The notes below the pieces were generated by a model. That model was not told the origin of the DNA. It ran no database searches and saw only the letters and a list, made by a program, of their open reading frames with translations. Below, one piece after another: positions 44,790 through 53,858 of a stretch of 64,000 nucleotides of DNA. The number at the start of each line of letters is the position of its first letter. The first letter of the stretch is position 1. A program made the position numbers and the translations under genes. Source of the stretch: JANWYT01 sp034437555 (lineage in GTDB: Bacteria > Chloroflexota > Anaerolineae > Aggregatilineales > Phototrophicaceae); assembly GCA_034437555.1 (NCBI GenBank), contig DAOTTQ010000008.1, forward strand, positions 1-64,000. Reading direction: 5' to 3'.

Positions 44790-46598
44790 ATGACCAACGA
44801 TGACCTTACTAAAGCCAATATTCTTCATGCCAAAGTGAAGGACGGCGTGCCTTCCTCTCGTTATCTTGTGCCTTTTCGTAACATCCGCGATGCACTCGGC
44901 TTACATGCCAAAACTGCCTCCAGCAAAACCTATTTAATTGGCTATGACCAAGACGGCACACGCATAGAACTAAGCTATGGCGACTTTACGGCAAAAGCGC
45001 ACCAAGTAGCCAATTTACTGTATGACGACCTTAAAATTAAGCGTGGCGAGCGCGTGGTAATCATTGGGCATAATCATGTGGATGTGGTGATTATTTACAT
45101 GGCGTGCTGGATTGTAGGCGCAACCGTTGCCCCCCAAAACGTTGCCGAAGATGATAAGCGCATTGCATTTATCTTGCGCAATAGTGGCGCACGCTTGGCG
45201 TTTGTACTGGGCGATTACATTGAGCGTTCCGAACACATCATTAAAGGGGGCAACGGCGACGACGGCGAGCTAGGCGCACCCAATATCGAGGGTGTGATTC
45301 AGGTGGGGGGTACGCCCAGAGACGGCTATTTGCAATTTTACGATGTCGTTAAAAACCGTCCCATCACGTACTTGGGCGATGAAAGTGGCGCAAAAAGTGG
45401 CGATGTATCCCTTTTAGCAGGCAATGAAAACGCCCCCACCCTAGAAGATGAGGCGTTACTAGTATACACCAGTGGCACAACAGGCACACCCAAAGGCGTT
45501 GTACTCACGCAATATAACTTACTGGTAGATGCACAAGGCATTGCCCAATGGCATCCCATCACGGGCAACCAACGCCTTATGTGTGTGTTGCCCATTCACC
45601 ACGTCAATGGCATTGTGATGACGCTCATTACGCCCATGACCGTTGGGGCTTCTACGGTGCTGAATCATCGCTTTAGCGTAAAAACGTTTTGGGAACGCAT
45701 TGCTAAAGAGCGTGTGCAAATCGTGTCTGCCGTCCCCACACTCTTACAATTTTTGCTGGACGAAGCCAAACAAAACATCAAAAACGGCGATACGCTTTAC
45801 GGTAACGGCATCAATCGCCTAGACCTGAAGCCCTTTAGATATGTCATTTGTGGCGCAGGCACACTCCCGATTCAGCTTGCTAAAGACTTTGAGAATACGT
45901 TTGGGTTTAAGGTGATTCATGGTTATGGATTAAGCGAAACCACCTGCTTTAGCTGTTTCTTGCCCCCTAATCTGGCATGGGATGAGCATCAATTATGGAT
46001 GCAAGACTATGGCTACCCCAGCATCGGCTGTGCCATTGCGCCTAATGAGATGGCAATCTTTCATCCTGATGGCGAGGGGCAACGCCTAGCCGCAGGGCAA
46101 CGCGGTGAAATTTGTGTGCGTGGGCATAACGTGATGCAAGGCTATTACAATCGCCCCGATGCTAACCGCGAAACCTTTAAGTTTGGCTGGTTTAGAACAG
46201 GCGATGAAGGCTTTTATGAAGAAGACGCACAAGGGCGACACTTTTTCTTTATCAGCGGGCGTATTAAAGAGCTTATCAATCGTGGGGGCGTAAAGTTTAG
46301 CCCGTTTGACATTGAAGAAGTGCTATTAAGCATTGAGGGCGTAAAAGTAGGCTTAGCCATTGGTTTTGAGAACGACTATTACGGCGATGAAGTGGGCGCG
46401 TACATTGTGCTAGACGAGGGCGCAAGCCTTAGCGAAGAGGAGATTATCGCTAAAGCCCGTGAGCAATTAACGTTTGAAAAGTCGCCCAAAGTGGTTGTCT
46501 TTGGCACAGAAATCCCCGTCACATCCACTGGCAAATGGCAACGCCTACGCCTACGCGACCTCTTTTTAGACCATAAAGGCACCCAATTTAGAAAATAA
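44790..46598 (+). CDS. AMP-dependent acyl-CoA synthetase / ligase
   Basis: A 602-residue ANL-superfamily enzyme. The adenylation P-loop is VYTSGTTGTPKGVVLT. Further motifs are HGYGLSETTCFS, FRTGDEGFYEEDAQGRHFFFISGRIKELINRGG and the C-terminal catalytic Lys in PVTSTGKWQR. It activates a carboxylic acid to the acyl-adenylate and then the CoA thioester. Substrate chain length cannot be read; the FSCF and WDEHQLWMQD insert after the SET motif is unusual for generic acetyl-CoA synthetases. AAGGA lies nine bases upstream of the ATG. It is monocistronic between a promoter and a post-gene hairpin. Confidence 0.9.
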   Translation: MTNDDLTKANILHAKVKDGVPSSRYLVPFRNIRDALGLHAKTASSKTYLIGYDQDGTRIELSYGDFTAKAHQVANLLYDDLKIKRGERVVIIGHNHVDVVIIYMACWIVGATVAPQNVAEDDKRIAFILRNSGARLAFVLGDYIERSEHIIKGGNGDDGELGAPNIEGVIQVGGTPRDGYLQFYDVVKNRPITYLGDESGAKSGDVSLLAGNENAPTLEDEALLVYTSGTTGTPKGVVLTQYNLLVDAQGIAQWHPITGNQRLMCVLPIHHVNGIVMTLITPMTVGASTVLNHRFSVKTFWERIAKERVQIVSAVPTLLQFLLDEAKQNIKNGDTLYGNGINRLDLKPFRYVICGAGTLPIQLAKDFENTFGFKVIHGYGLSETTCFSCFLPPNLAWDEHQLWMQDYGYPSIGCAIAPNEMAIFHPDGEGQRLAAGQRGEICVRGHNVMQGYYNRPDANRETFKFGWFRTGDEGFYEEDAQGRHFFFISGRIKELINRGGVKFSPFDIEEVLLSIEGVKVGLAIGFENDYYGDEVGAYIVLDEGASLSEEEIIAKAREQLTFEKSPKVVVFGTEIPVTSTGKWQRLRLRDLFLDHKGTQFRK

Positions 46599-46604
46599 CC
46601 CAAA

Positions 46605-46623
46605 GGGCGCAGAATTTGCGCCC
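46605..46623 (+). other. Hairpin after the acyl-CoA synthetase gene
   Basis: GGGCGCA-GAATT-TGCGCCC, a seven-base perfect stem starting seven bases after the stop, without a T tract. It resembles the hairpin at 39851. Confidence 0.5.
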
Positions 46624-46630
46624 TAATCGC

Positions 46631-46659
46631 GTGACAATTCTTGAAATTCAGTGTAATAT
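46631..46659 (+). promoter_or_regulatory. Predicted promoter of the FecR/SH3b/CAP gene
   Basis: GTGACA (46631-46636) and TAATAT (46654-46659) separated by 17 bases, 50 bases before the ATG at 46709. Confidence 0.45.
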
Positions 46660-46708
46660 AAAACCGTTATCATACAGAAAAATAATGAGACTTTTTGTAG
46701 GAGACCTC

Positions 46709-48418
46709 ATGAAAAATCGTATTGTTCGCAGCGTGTTATTTTTAATGATGTGCTTGACGGGGGGAATCTGGATTGTGCAAAGCCAATCCAACCTTGTCGG
46801 TACAATAAGCGTAGAGCGCGGTAGCATAGAAATTAAGCGCGTGGACACCGAAGCATGGGTTACGCTAACCCGTGAGAGCATTGTTGGCTCTGGCGATAGT
46901 ATGCGCACTCTAGCCGATAGCCAGGCAACACTGGCATTTTTGGCAAGTCAAGTAAGCATTACGCTAAAGCCCGAAACAGAAATTGTGATAGACCAGCTTC
47001 AACAACAAGACAATGTGGTCTTGGTAACGCTAAAGCAAAACAACGGTGAAGCGATTCATAGCGTGTCACCTACCGGCTCACTGCCCATCACCCTAGAAGT
47101 AAGCACGCTCAACTTAGGCGCATTTACCCAAAACGGTAAGTTCACCATCCAAGCCAACGCCGATAATAGCTATGTCCTTAACGAAACGGGCGATGTGATT
47201 GTACGGGCAGGGGGCAGCGTCCAAACGCTTGCACCCGCCACGGGCGTAAGAATGGGTGAAAAAGGTTTAAGTGCGCCCTTACCAGCAACAACGGTTTCTG
47301 CCCTCACTAGTGCCATTGATGGCATTACTGCCACACTCGCCACCGAAATTGACGGCGTTCTGAATGTGCGTAAGAGTCCCTCTATCGATAGCGAAGTGCT
47401 AGGGCAAGTGGATGTTAGCCAAGTGACGCGCGTTTTAGGCGTTAGCAGCAACCAACAGTGGTATCGCATCCCTTATAAATCGGGTGCGGGCTGGATTTCG
47501 GCAGCAGGCTTAATTGTTGAAACCGAAGTTAGCCGTTTGCTGGTCTTTGAAATGGATTATGTTGAAGTGGATGCTTCCGCCGTTGCCATTGCCACGCCAG
47601 CACCCGTTGCCGAAGCGCCCGCCTCTGTTGCCAGTAGCTATAGCGTGCTAAACGACTATAGCCTAAGCGAAGTCACCATGTTGGCGCAGCTTAACGATTG
47701 GCGAGCGAGTGTCGGATTAGCACCCTTTAGGCTCAGTCCAGTATTATCGCAAATGGCAGAAAACCAAGCCCGTTACGTGCTGTCCTTCCCATCGTTGCCA
47801 TCGGATATTCACCGTGATGCAGACGGCACATATCCGATGGAACGCGCCCTCAATAAGAAATATAATTGGCCCTTCTATGCCATTGCAGCGCGTATGGCGG
47901 TGGGTGAAAATACCTATGCGGGCGCAACCGAAGCGGTGGCGGTAAAGTGGTGGCAAGGCTCAACCACCCATAAGAATACGGTTGAAAATGCGGGCTACCG
48001 TGAAATTGGCATTACATCCTTGCCTCATACCTATGGCAAGATATTTGTGATTGTGTTTGGGGCGCGTCCAGATATTTTACCCGCCCTAATTGACCCCACC
48101 ACCCAAACCATGTACCTTACCACCGAGCAATACAAGTTCTCGGATGGGGGTAACTGGCTGAAACAGGTGCAGGAATACCAAATTTTGAACTCCCCCCTTA
48201 GCCAAATTGATGAAGGCGCATGGAAGCCGTTTGCCGCTAAAGTACCCGCCCCCACACAAGGCAAATTTACGTTAGCATTGCGTGGTAACGGCAAGGTGGT
48301 GATGACAGAAGTGGATGCAGGCGACAGTGTGGCGTGGTTTACGTCTAATTTGTCGCTCTTGTCTGCCCCTAGTGGTGGGGGCGCATCCCCCTTTGCTACC
48401 AGTACGCCACGCCCATAA
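46709..48418 (+). CDS. Secreted multidomain protein: FecR-like, SH3b and CAP domains
   Basis: A 569-residue protein with a signal peptide (about 1-26). Residues about 30-190 resemble a FecR-type beta domain (VERGSIEIKR, ESIVGSGDSMRT). An SH3b domain follows at about 215-275 (GVLNVRKSPSIDSEVLGQV, WISAAGLIV). Residues about 325-460 form a CAP/SCP domain: LNDWRASVGLAPF, MAENQARYV, then GENTYAG and AVKWWQGSTTHKNTVENAGYREIGI. The His in STTHKN and the Glu in GENTY match the CAP cavity residues. CAP domains in bacteria are wall or lipid-binding modules. AGGAG is five bases before the ATG at 46709; upstream in-frame starts overlap the promoter. Confidence 0.82.
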   Translation: MKNRIVRSVLFLMMCLTGGIWIVQSQSNLVGTISVERGSIEIKRVDTEAWVTLTRESIVGSGDSMRTLADSQATLAFLASQVSITLKPETEIVIDQLQQQDNVVLVTLKQNNGEAIHSVSPTGSLPITLEVSTLNLGAFTQNGKFTIQANADNSYVLNETGDVIVRAGGSVQTLAPATGVRMGEKGLSAPLPATTVSALTSAIDGITATLATEIDGVLNVRKSPSIDSEVLGQVDVSQVTRVLGVSSNQQWYRIPYKSGAGWISAAGLIVETEVSRLLVFEMDYVEVDASAVAIATPAPVAEAPASVASSYSVLNDYSLSEVTMLAQLNDWRASVGLAPFRLSPVLSQMAENQARYVLSFPSLPSDIHRDADGTYPMERALNKKYNWPFYAIAARMAVGENTYAGATEAVAVKWWQGSTTHKNTVENAGYREIGITSLPHTYGKIFVIVFGARPDILPALIDPTTQTMYLTTEQYKFSDGGNWLKQVQEYQILNSPLSQIDEGAWKPFAAKVPAPTQGKFTLALRGNGKVVMTEVDAGDSVAWFTSNLSLLSAPSGGGASPFATSTPRP

Positions 48419-48494
48419 GATAAACGCGCTACAGGGTGCTTAACGCCCCTTGTGGTTTTATTCTGTGTATGACATACCCAAAGGATATTGCCCC

Positions 48495-49475
48495 ATGAAA
48501 CGCTTTTTGCTTGTAATTTGTCTTGCCCTGTTTAGCATGTCAATTTCAGCACAAACGCCCCCTGTTGTTCGCATTGGGAGCGAGCTATTTACTGAAAGCA
48601 TTATTCTGTCGCAAATGGTCAAGATTGCCCTAGACGAAGCAGGCATCCCGACCGAAGACAGAACTCAGCTTGGTGGCACAGATGCCAACCGCAACGCCCT
48701 CTTAAACGGGCAAACCGATGTATATGTGGAATACACAGGCACAGCGCTCTTTAACTTCTTTACCGACATTGAATGGTTTGACCCCAACGCGCTTAACAAA
48801 GCCGACCCCATCGCAGGGTATAGTGCCGTTAGCCAAATGGACAGCCTTTTTAATGATTTGGCGTGGTTGCATCCGGCACAGGGTAGCAATGCCTATGGCT
48901 TGGTGGTAACACGCAGTTTTGCCAGCACCAATGGCTTGGCAACGATGAGCGACTTTGCCACCTTTGTGAACGGTGGAGGAACTGTGCTATTGGTGGCAAA
49001 CGAAGAATTTGCCTCGCGTCCCGATGGCTTGCCCGCGTTTGAAGAAGCCTATGGTTTCGACATAGACGGCTCGCAACTGCTGGTTATCAACGGATCTACC
49101 ACATCGCTTACCGAAGAAGCGGTGTCCACAGGCGTAAATAGCATTAACGTGGGCATGGCATTTACCACAGACGCGCTCATTGATGCCTATGACCTTGTGT
49201 TACTGCAGGACAATTTAGGGGCGCAACCCCTCTTTCAGCCCGCGCCTGTGTTCCGCCAAGAAATTCTTGCCGAATACCCACAAATTATGGGCATTCTAAA
49301 CCCTATCTTTGCCAGCATTACCAGTGATACCCTTCGTACCCTCAACGGGCGCGTAGACACCAACAAAGAAACGCATGAAAGCGTCGCTCGCGCTTATCTT
49401 GAGGAAAACAATTACTTTAGACCTATAGAAGAACCAGAAGAAGAACTAGAGGATGAAGAAAGCAGTGGGGGATAA
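48495..49475 (+). CDS. OpuAC/OsmF-type glycine betaine ABC transporter substrate-binding protein
   Basis: A 326-residue protein with a signal peptide (MKRFLLVICLALFSMSISA). The mature part matches the QAT/OpuAC binding-protein family: VRIGSELFTESIILSQMVKIALDEAG, LGGTDANRNALLNGQTDVYVEYTGTAL and a later INVGMAFTTDALI segment. Such proteins bring betaine, choline or carnitine to an ABC transporter. No OpuAA ATPase or OpuAB permease gene lies nearby, and no Cys for lipid anchoring is present. The C terminus is an unusual acidic tail (EEPEEELEDEESSGG). AAGGA is nine bases before the ATG at 48495; an open frame extends to 48450 without a good site. Confidence 0.82.
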   Translation: MKRFLLVICLALFSMSISAQTPPVVRIGSELFTESIILSQMVKIALDEAGIPTEDRTQLGGTDANRNALLNGQTDVYVEYTGTALFNFFTDIEWFDPNALNKADPIAGYSAVSQMDSLFNDLAWLHPAQGSNAYGLVVTRSFASTNGLATMSDFATFVNGGGTVLLVANEEFASRPDGLPAFEEAYGFDIDGSQLLVINGSTTSLTEEAVSTGVNSINVGMAFTTDALIDAYDLVLLQDNLGAQPLFQPAPVFRQEILAEYPQIMGILNPIFASITSDTLRTLNGRVDTNKETHESVARAYLEENNYFRPIEEPEEELEDEESSGG

Positions 49476-49531
49476 ACCCTAAGAACAATGTCCACAAGTG
49501 TAATAACTAGGGTGGGCATTGGGAATACAGT

Positions 49532-49559
49532 TTGGGGCATCGCGTGTGCCATGCCCCAA
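49532..49559. terminator. Hairpin between convergent genes
   Basis: TTGGGGCAT and ATGCCCCAA form a nine-base perfect stem with a ten-base loop, followed by TTAATTT, between the OpuAC-type gene (+) and the FHA gene (-). Confidence 0.6.
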
Positions 49560-49573
49560 TTAATTTAGCGTGT

Positions 49574-50374
49574 TTATCCGCCAGCAACCGCGCAACTAAT
49601 GAGCCCTAGTGCTTCTAGGATGTCGTTAAACAACGGAATTTGGCAATATAGGTTCAATTGGTCAATCGCAACAAAACCCACTACCGAAATACAGCAACAA
49701 AACATCAACAAGCCCAAGCACCCAAACAAAATCATGCGCGTGGTGTTATTGGTTGCGGGTTCACGCATGGCATAAGGGTCATAATCATAGCCGGGTGGGG
49801 GTGGCGCGCCATAGCCTTGTGGCTGATAGTATTGCGCGTCCGCGCCTGCGGGGGCTTGATAAGGGTCACTATAGGGCGCAGCTTGCCCTTGTGGTGCATA
49901 AGGGTCGGTGTAGGGGGGCGTCGCTGGGCGATAGGGATCTGCCGACGGTGCGGGTTGTGCAGGGGGTGAGCCTGCGGGTGGCTGATATGCACTAGCAGAA
50001 GGCGGTTGTTGGGGCTGTGTGGGCTGATAATTAGGTGTTTGTGCCGTAGCTGGCGCAGAACCCGCCCGCACTAGCTCAAAGCCCAACGTCACCGTTTCGC
50101 CCAAACCAATCATATCGCCATTCTTTAGCAAAATCGCACCCGTCACACGCTTGCCGTTAATAAACGTGCCGTTGGTACTGCCTAAATCCTCTACCGTATA
50201 GCCATCTGCACCGCGGGTAAAACGCAAGTGATGACGACTAACTTCGCGGTCATTGATAACCAGTGTATTCGTAATGTCTCGTCCTAGCGAAAGAGCTTCA
50301 TCGCGTAGTTCAAAAACTTGATTCGGCTGGGGTCCCCGCCGCATGACAAGACGAAAGCTATCGCCAGTTTGCAT
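49574..50374 (-). CDS. FHA domain protein with proline-rich linker and C-terminal membrane helix
   Basis: About 266 residues. Residues 10-100 form an FHA domain: LSLGRDITNTLVINDREVSRHHLRF with the conserved SxxH, then VEDLGSTNGTFING. FHA domains bind phosphothreonine peptides, so this protein is a natural reader of the Ser/Thr kinases encoded at 22.6-30.7 kb, although a link is inferred only from co-occurrence. A Pro/Gln/Tyr-rich linker (about 115-205) leads to a hydrophobic helix (RMILFGCLGLLMFCCCISVVG region) and a short tail, giving a tail-anchored topology with FHA in the cytosol. GGAG is eight bases from the ATG at 50374 and only two from the one at 50380. Confidence 0.88.
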   Translation of the reverse strand: MQTGDSFRLVMRRGPQPNQVFELRDEALSLGRDITNTLVINDREVSRHHLRFTRGADGYTVEDLGSTNGTFINGKRVTGAILLKNGDMIGLGETVTLGFELVRAGSAPATAQTPNYQPTQPQQPPSASAYQPPAGSPPAQPAPSADPYRPATPPYTDPYAPQGQAAPYSDPYQAPAGADAQYYQPQGYGAPPPPGYDYDPYAMREPATNNTTRMILFGCLGLLMFCCCISVVGFVAIDQLNLYCQIPLFNDILEALGLISCAVAGG

Positions 50375-50493
50375 AGCCATCTCTCCAGAATAAGCCCAAT
50401 GAAAACAATGGAAGTATAGTTTTTTTTGCGAAATGTGTCAAATGATGACACCGTATGAATTGACGAAAGACAGCCTCTGTCCGCGTATACATT

Positions 50494-51204
50494 TTATACA
50501 ACATCCTGCACACGAATGAGTTCTGCCAAGTTACTGCCAATAATGCGGTATTCGTTGTTAATTTTAAGTTGCATGGGCCCATTGAACGGCGCAACGTGCA
50601 ACACTTCTAGCGTGGCGTTTGGCATTAAGCCTAGGGCTTCTATGTACTTTAAGCGGTCACTCTCACGGGTACGCATGCGGGTAACGCGCACGTGGGCATG
50701 AGGGGTAACTTGTGAGAGCAAAATATCTTTTGGGGTTTCGATGGTGGCAGTTTTGCTAGGGATTGGCTCACCATGAGGGCAAAAGTGCGGATGCCCCGCC
50801 ATTTCTTCCATGCGGGCAGTAATGGCTTCACTTGTGCCAATAGCAAGGCGGTTGGCTTCGTCATACACCACGCCCCAATCAACGCCCATCACACTCACCA
50901 AGAACGCCTCAATAATGCGATGCACGCGCAAGTGCCGAAGAGCTTCTAGTCGTCCCTGTGTGGTAAGACGAATCCCTTTATACGGCTCGTGATCTAGCAA
51001 GCCACTCTCTTTAAGGCGATTCACCACACGATTAACGGCAGGCGCAGTCACAAACAGCATATCCGCCAACGCCGATGTGCCAACAAAGCCATTAGCATCA
51101 CTACTAAAATCTGCCAAGCGATAGATTTTAGACAGATAACCGCGCATTTTGCCCCCTGTGTTATCATCCTCAAGGGGCTTTTGGGGGTGCGAAAGCGTGT
51201 TCAT
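50494..51204 (-). CDS. DtxR family metal-dependent transcriptional regulator
   Basis: About 236 residues. An N-terminal winged helix (TSALADMLFVTAPAVNRVVNRLKESGLLDHE, then GIRLTTQGR) is followed by the DtxR dimerisation and metal-binding region with FCPHGEPIP and LRVHRIIEAFLV, and by a C-terminal SH3-like FeoA domain (IEALGLMPNATLEVL, MQLKINNEYRIIG). Members repress iron or manganese uptake genes when metal-bound. No metal transporter is adjacent, so targets are not visible. AAGGA lies close to the ATG at 51204; the longer TTG start overlaps the upstream gene. It is 11 bases downstream of the phosphoesterase and probably co-transcribed. Confidence 0.9.
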   Translation of the reverse strand: MNTLSHPQKPLEDDNTGGKMRGYLSKIYRLADFSSDANGFVGTSALADMLFVTAPAVNRVVNRLKESGLLDHEPYKGIRLTTQGRLEALRHLRVHRIIEAFLVSVMGVDWGVVYDEANRLAIGTSEAITARMEEMAGHPHFCPHGEPIPSKTATIETPKDILLSQVTPHAHVRVTRMRTRESDRLKYIEALGLMPNATLEVLHVAPFNGPMQLKINNEYRIIGSNLAELIRVQDVV

Positions 51205-51215
51205 AGCATCCTTAT

Positions 51216-51947
51216 CTACCAACCATGCTCAAGACGCGCAATCAGGCGTTCTGGCAAATTGTGTTGGCGCATACGCTTTTGCACATCCGCAATATCATAA
51301 GCCAGACGGCGATGCTCGAATGTGCCTTTCTCAAGGTCAAGAATGGCATAAGCAGAATCAGGGTTTTGGTCGCGGGGTTGCCCAATGCTTCCGGGGTTAA
51401 TAATTTGACGCTTGCGTGCCATATCAAAGGGTTGCCCATAGCGCGGTTCACGGGCGCGAGTGTCGCCGTTTTCGCCTACCATCTCATAAATCACGGGTTG
51501 ATGAGTATGACCACATAGGCAATAAGGCGTTTCAAAATGAGGGAAGTTAAGTGCCGCCACCAATGGCTCTAGCACGTATTCCCATACGGGTTCACGGGGG
51601 CTGGCGTGTACCAGCGTGTAATCCCCAATGACAAACGTCACCGGCAACGCCTCTAAATAGGCAACGTTGGCGGGCGTGAGTGTGTCTTGCGTCCACTCTA
51701 CGGCGCGGCGTGCATCGGGGTTAAACGTTCGTACATCCAAACGCCCCAATGCCGCCCAGTCGTGATTCCCTGCAAGACACAAATGAGGCATTGTGTTTAG
51801 CAGTTCCACACATTCGTTAGGGTCGGGCCCATAGCCGACCACATCTCCTAAACACCACACAAAGTCCCATTGACCTTTTGCATGGTTGACCACTGTTTCA
51901 AAGGCTGTTAAATTAGCATGAATATCTGAAATAACAAGAATACGCAT
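51216..51947 (-). CDS. Metallophosphoesterase (calcineurin-like, YfcE-type)
   Basis: A 243-residue calcineurin-like phosphoesterase. All metal motifs are present in order: ISDIHAN, CLGDVVGYGP, LAGNHDW, a VHASPREP histidine and CGHTHQP. The C-terminal GSIGQPRD segment is typical of the YfcE/MJ0936-like group. It hydrolyses phosphodiesters or phosphomonoesters with two divalent metals; the physiological substrate is unknown. It is first in a two-gene unit with the DtxR-type regulator. Confidence 0.9.
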   Translation of the reverse strand: MRILVISDIHANLTAFETVVNHAKGQWDFVWCLGDVVGYGPDPNECVELLNTMPHLCLAGNHDWAALGRLDVRTFNPDARRAVEWTQDTLTPANVAYLEALPVTFVIGDYTLVHASPREPVWEYVLEPLVAALNFPHFETPYCLCGHTHQPVIYEMVGENGDTRAREPRYGQPFDMARKRQIINPGSIGQPRDQNPDSAYAILDLEKGTFEHRRLAYDIADVQKRMRQHNLPERLIARLEHGW

Positions 51948-52040
51948 AAGAGCAAACCCTATCCCACCGACAGGAACAATTGATAACGTTTATAATAGTC
52001 CATATTAGCATGTTTTTGAGGATGTTGCGACAAGGAAGCC

Positions 52041-52595
52041 ATGCCAATTTCAATAAGATGTGTTTTTGCCACCGTATATACCCTCCTTACCCTTACATTG
52101 TCTGCGTGTAACTTAGGTGTTTCACCTGCCGTTGTCCCCGTAAACACGGAAGAAACACCGCTTAACGTTCCTGTTTTGCCCACAGAAGCCACCCTACTCG
52201 GCGACCTTCAAGATGTCTCAGAGTTGATGTCGGGCATCTGCTTTGAATCCGCGTTTGATGCCCGTGAGCGCATTTTTATACTCAGAACGGCATTTGACCA
52301 TATTCGCTTTTACGATGATGCCGACAATTCAAGATTGTGCAGGCGGGTAGTGCGTCGCTATCCGTTTAATTTTGATGGGGGAACGGTTCTCATTGGCGTG
52401 TGGAACTATGGCATCGGGTGTACCGCCTCACACACTATAGAGCGCGTAGAGCGTGACGACACCGCCAAACAAATTATGATTCGTGCGCGATTAAGTATTG
52501 AGGGCGAGTGCAACTACGAGCTATTGCGCCCCCTATGGCTAAGTGTCCCTAATGCCATAGATGCACAAATTGTCTTGGATGTGGTACGGGAATAA
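52041..52595 (+). CDS. Predicted lipoprotein of unknown function
   Basis: A 184-residue protein with a lipoprotein signal: a short hydrophobic helix ending in the lipobox LSAC, with the lipidated Cys near residue 23. The mature part (about 160 residues) contains five further Cys residues (for example in GICFESAF, SRLCRRVV, GIGCTASH, EGECNYEL), suggesting disulfides. I recognise no family. AGGA is close to the ATG. It is divergent from the phosphoesterase and convergent with rplA. Confidence 0.7.
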   Translation: MPISIRCVFATVYTLLTLTLSACNLGVSPAVVPVNTEETPLNVPVLPTEATLLGDLQDVSELMSGICFESAFDARERIFILRTAFDHIRFYDDADNSRLCRRVVRRYPFNFDGGTVLIGVWNYGIGCTASHTIERVERDDTAKQIMIRARLSIEGECNYELLRPLWLSVPNAIDAQIVLDVVRE

Positions 52596-52596
52596 A

Positions 52597-52626
52597 AAAA
52601 CGGGGGGCAAATTTGCCCCCCGTTTT
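52597..52626. terminator. Perfect 30-base palindromic terminator
   Basis: AAAACGGGGGGCAAA and TTTGCCCCCCGTTTT form a loop-free 15+15 inverted repeat. On the minus strand it ends in seven T, so it terminates the secE-nusG-rplK-rplA unit; on the plus strand it ends the lipoprotein gene two bases after its stop. Confidence 0.9.
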
Positions 52627-52654
52627 AGAGTGTTACGTTTCGAGTGAGGTAGAC

Positions 52655-53341
52655 CTAGACTTGCACGCGTACGCCGGGGCCCATTGTAGAAGCCACCACC
52701 ACACGGCGCATATACACGCCCTTAGAAGTTGAGGGCTTGATGCTTAGAAGGGCATCAAAGGCAACACGCGCATTTTCGACGAGTTTATCTTCGTCAAAGC
52801 TGGCTTTACCAACGGGCATATGAACGTTGCCTGTTTTGTCGTTACGAAATTCCAAACGACCCGCTTTTAGTTCATTGATAACGCGCCCCAATTGTTCACC
52901 GGGAGCCACTGTACCGCCCTTAGGGTTAGGCATCAAACCGCGTGGGCCCAAAATACGAGCCACTTTACCGACCTTAGCCATCATGCTAGGGGTAGCTATA
53001 GAAACATCAAATTCCAGCCAACCGCTTTGAATTCGGGCGATAATTTCATCACCACCCACCACATCTGCGCCACCATCAAGGGCATACTTGGCATCTTCAC
53101 CTTCGGCAAAGGCAAGGATGCGAACTTTACGCCCTAGCCCATGAGGAAGTAGAACGGTGCTACGCACTTGTTGGTCACTGTGACGGGGGTCAATCCCAAG
53201 TCGGAAATGAAGTTCAATGGTTTCATCAAACTTGGCGGTTGCCATTTTTCTTGCTAATTTAACGGCTTCCTCTAGGCTATAGAGTTTGGCGCGGTCAAAT
53301 TCTTTAAGGGCGTTAGTGTAGCGTTTTCCTTCTGCTGCCAT
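52655..53341 (-). CDS. rplA: 50S ribosomal protein L1
   Basis: A 228-residue L1 protein of normal length. Recognisable are FDETIELHFRLGIDPRHSDQQVR, VLLPHGLGRKVRILAFAEG, ILGPRGLMPNPKGGTV and the C-terminal TMGPGVRV segment. L1 binds 23S rRNA at the L1 stalk and in many bacteria represses its own operon by binding the rplK leader. AGGAG is nine bases before the ATG. It is the last gene of the unit here: a strong terminator follows and rplJ-rplL are absent. Confidence 0.97.
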   Translation of the reverse strand: MAAEGKRYTNALKEFDRAKLYSLEEAVKLARKMATAKFDETIELHFRLGIDPRHSDQQVRSTVLLPHGLGRKVRILAFAEGEDAKYALDGGADVVGGDEIIARIQSGWLEFDVSIATPSMMAKVGKVARILGPRGLMPNPKGGTVAPGEQLGRVINELKAGRLEFRNDKTGNVHMPVGKASFDEDKLVENARVAFDALLSIKPSTSKGVYMRRVVVASTMGPGVRVQV

Positions 53342-53392
53342 AGTTATTTTCTCCTGTGGTCATAATGGGCAAATGCCCTGCCACGACTTAAA

Positions 53393-53818
53393 TTAATCGA
53401 CGATTTCAATACCCATTTGACGGGCAGTACCCGCCACTTGCGCCATCGCGCCTTCAATGTCAATAGCGTTCATGTCCTTTATCTTTTCGTTGGCAATTTG
53501 GCGAATTTGTGCTTTCGTCAAACGTCCTGCCACGTCAGTAAGGGAGTTCTTTGCGCCGCTTTTAATGCCTGCTGCCTTCTTTAACAAGAAAGAAGTAGGA
53601 GGGGACTTTAGCACAAACTTGAAGGAACCATCGGTAAAGATGGTAATTTCGGCAGGAATTATTTCGCCAATTTTGTCGGCGGTACGTACGTTATATTCCT
53701 TACAAAATTGCATCAAGTTGATGCCGTGTTGTGCCAATGCGGGCCCAATTGGGGGGGCAGGATTAGCTTTACCGGCGTTAATCGCCAGCTTTACAACTGC
53801 TTTTACTTTCTTTGCCAT
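53393..53818 (-). CDS. rplK: 50S ribosomal protein L11
   Basis: A 141-residue L11 of exact family length, with the N-terminal NAGKANPAPPIGPALAQHGINLM motif and C-terminal rRNA-binding domain (LTDVAGRLTKAQIRQIANEKIKDMNA). It forms part of the GTPase-associated centre and is the target region of thiopeptides. It sits between nusG and rplA as in most bacteria. GAGG precedes the ATG at about ten bases. Confidence 0.98.
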   Translation of the reverse strand: MAKKVKAVVKLAINAGKANPAPPIGPALAQHGINLMQFCKEYNVRTADKIGEIIPAEITIFTDGSFKFVLKSPPTSFLLKKAAGIKSGAKNSLTDVAGRLTKAQIRQIANEKIKDMNAIDIEGAMAQVAGTARQMGIEIVD

Positions 53819-53858
53819 TGTGGTTTAACCTCACTCGTTAAAATTTCATTTTAGAGAC

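Noticed and set aside
49658..49995. Open frames opposite the FHA protein linker
   Set aside because: Antisense of a Pro/Gln/Tyr-rich linker with biased composition; no supporting features.
53457..53828. 123-codon frame opposite rplK
   Set aside because: Complete antisense overlap with L11, no ribosome binding site.
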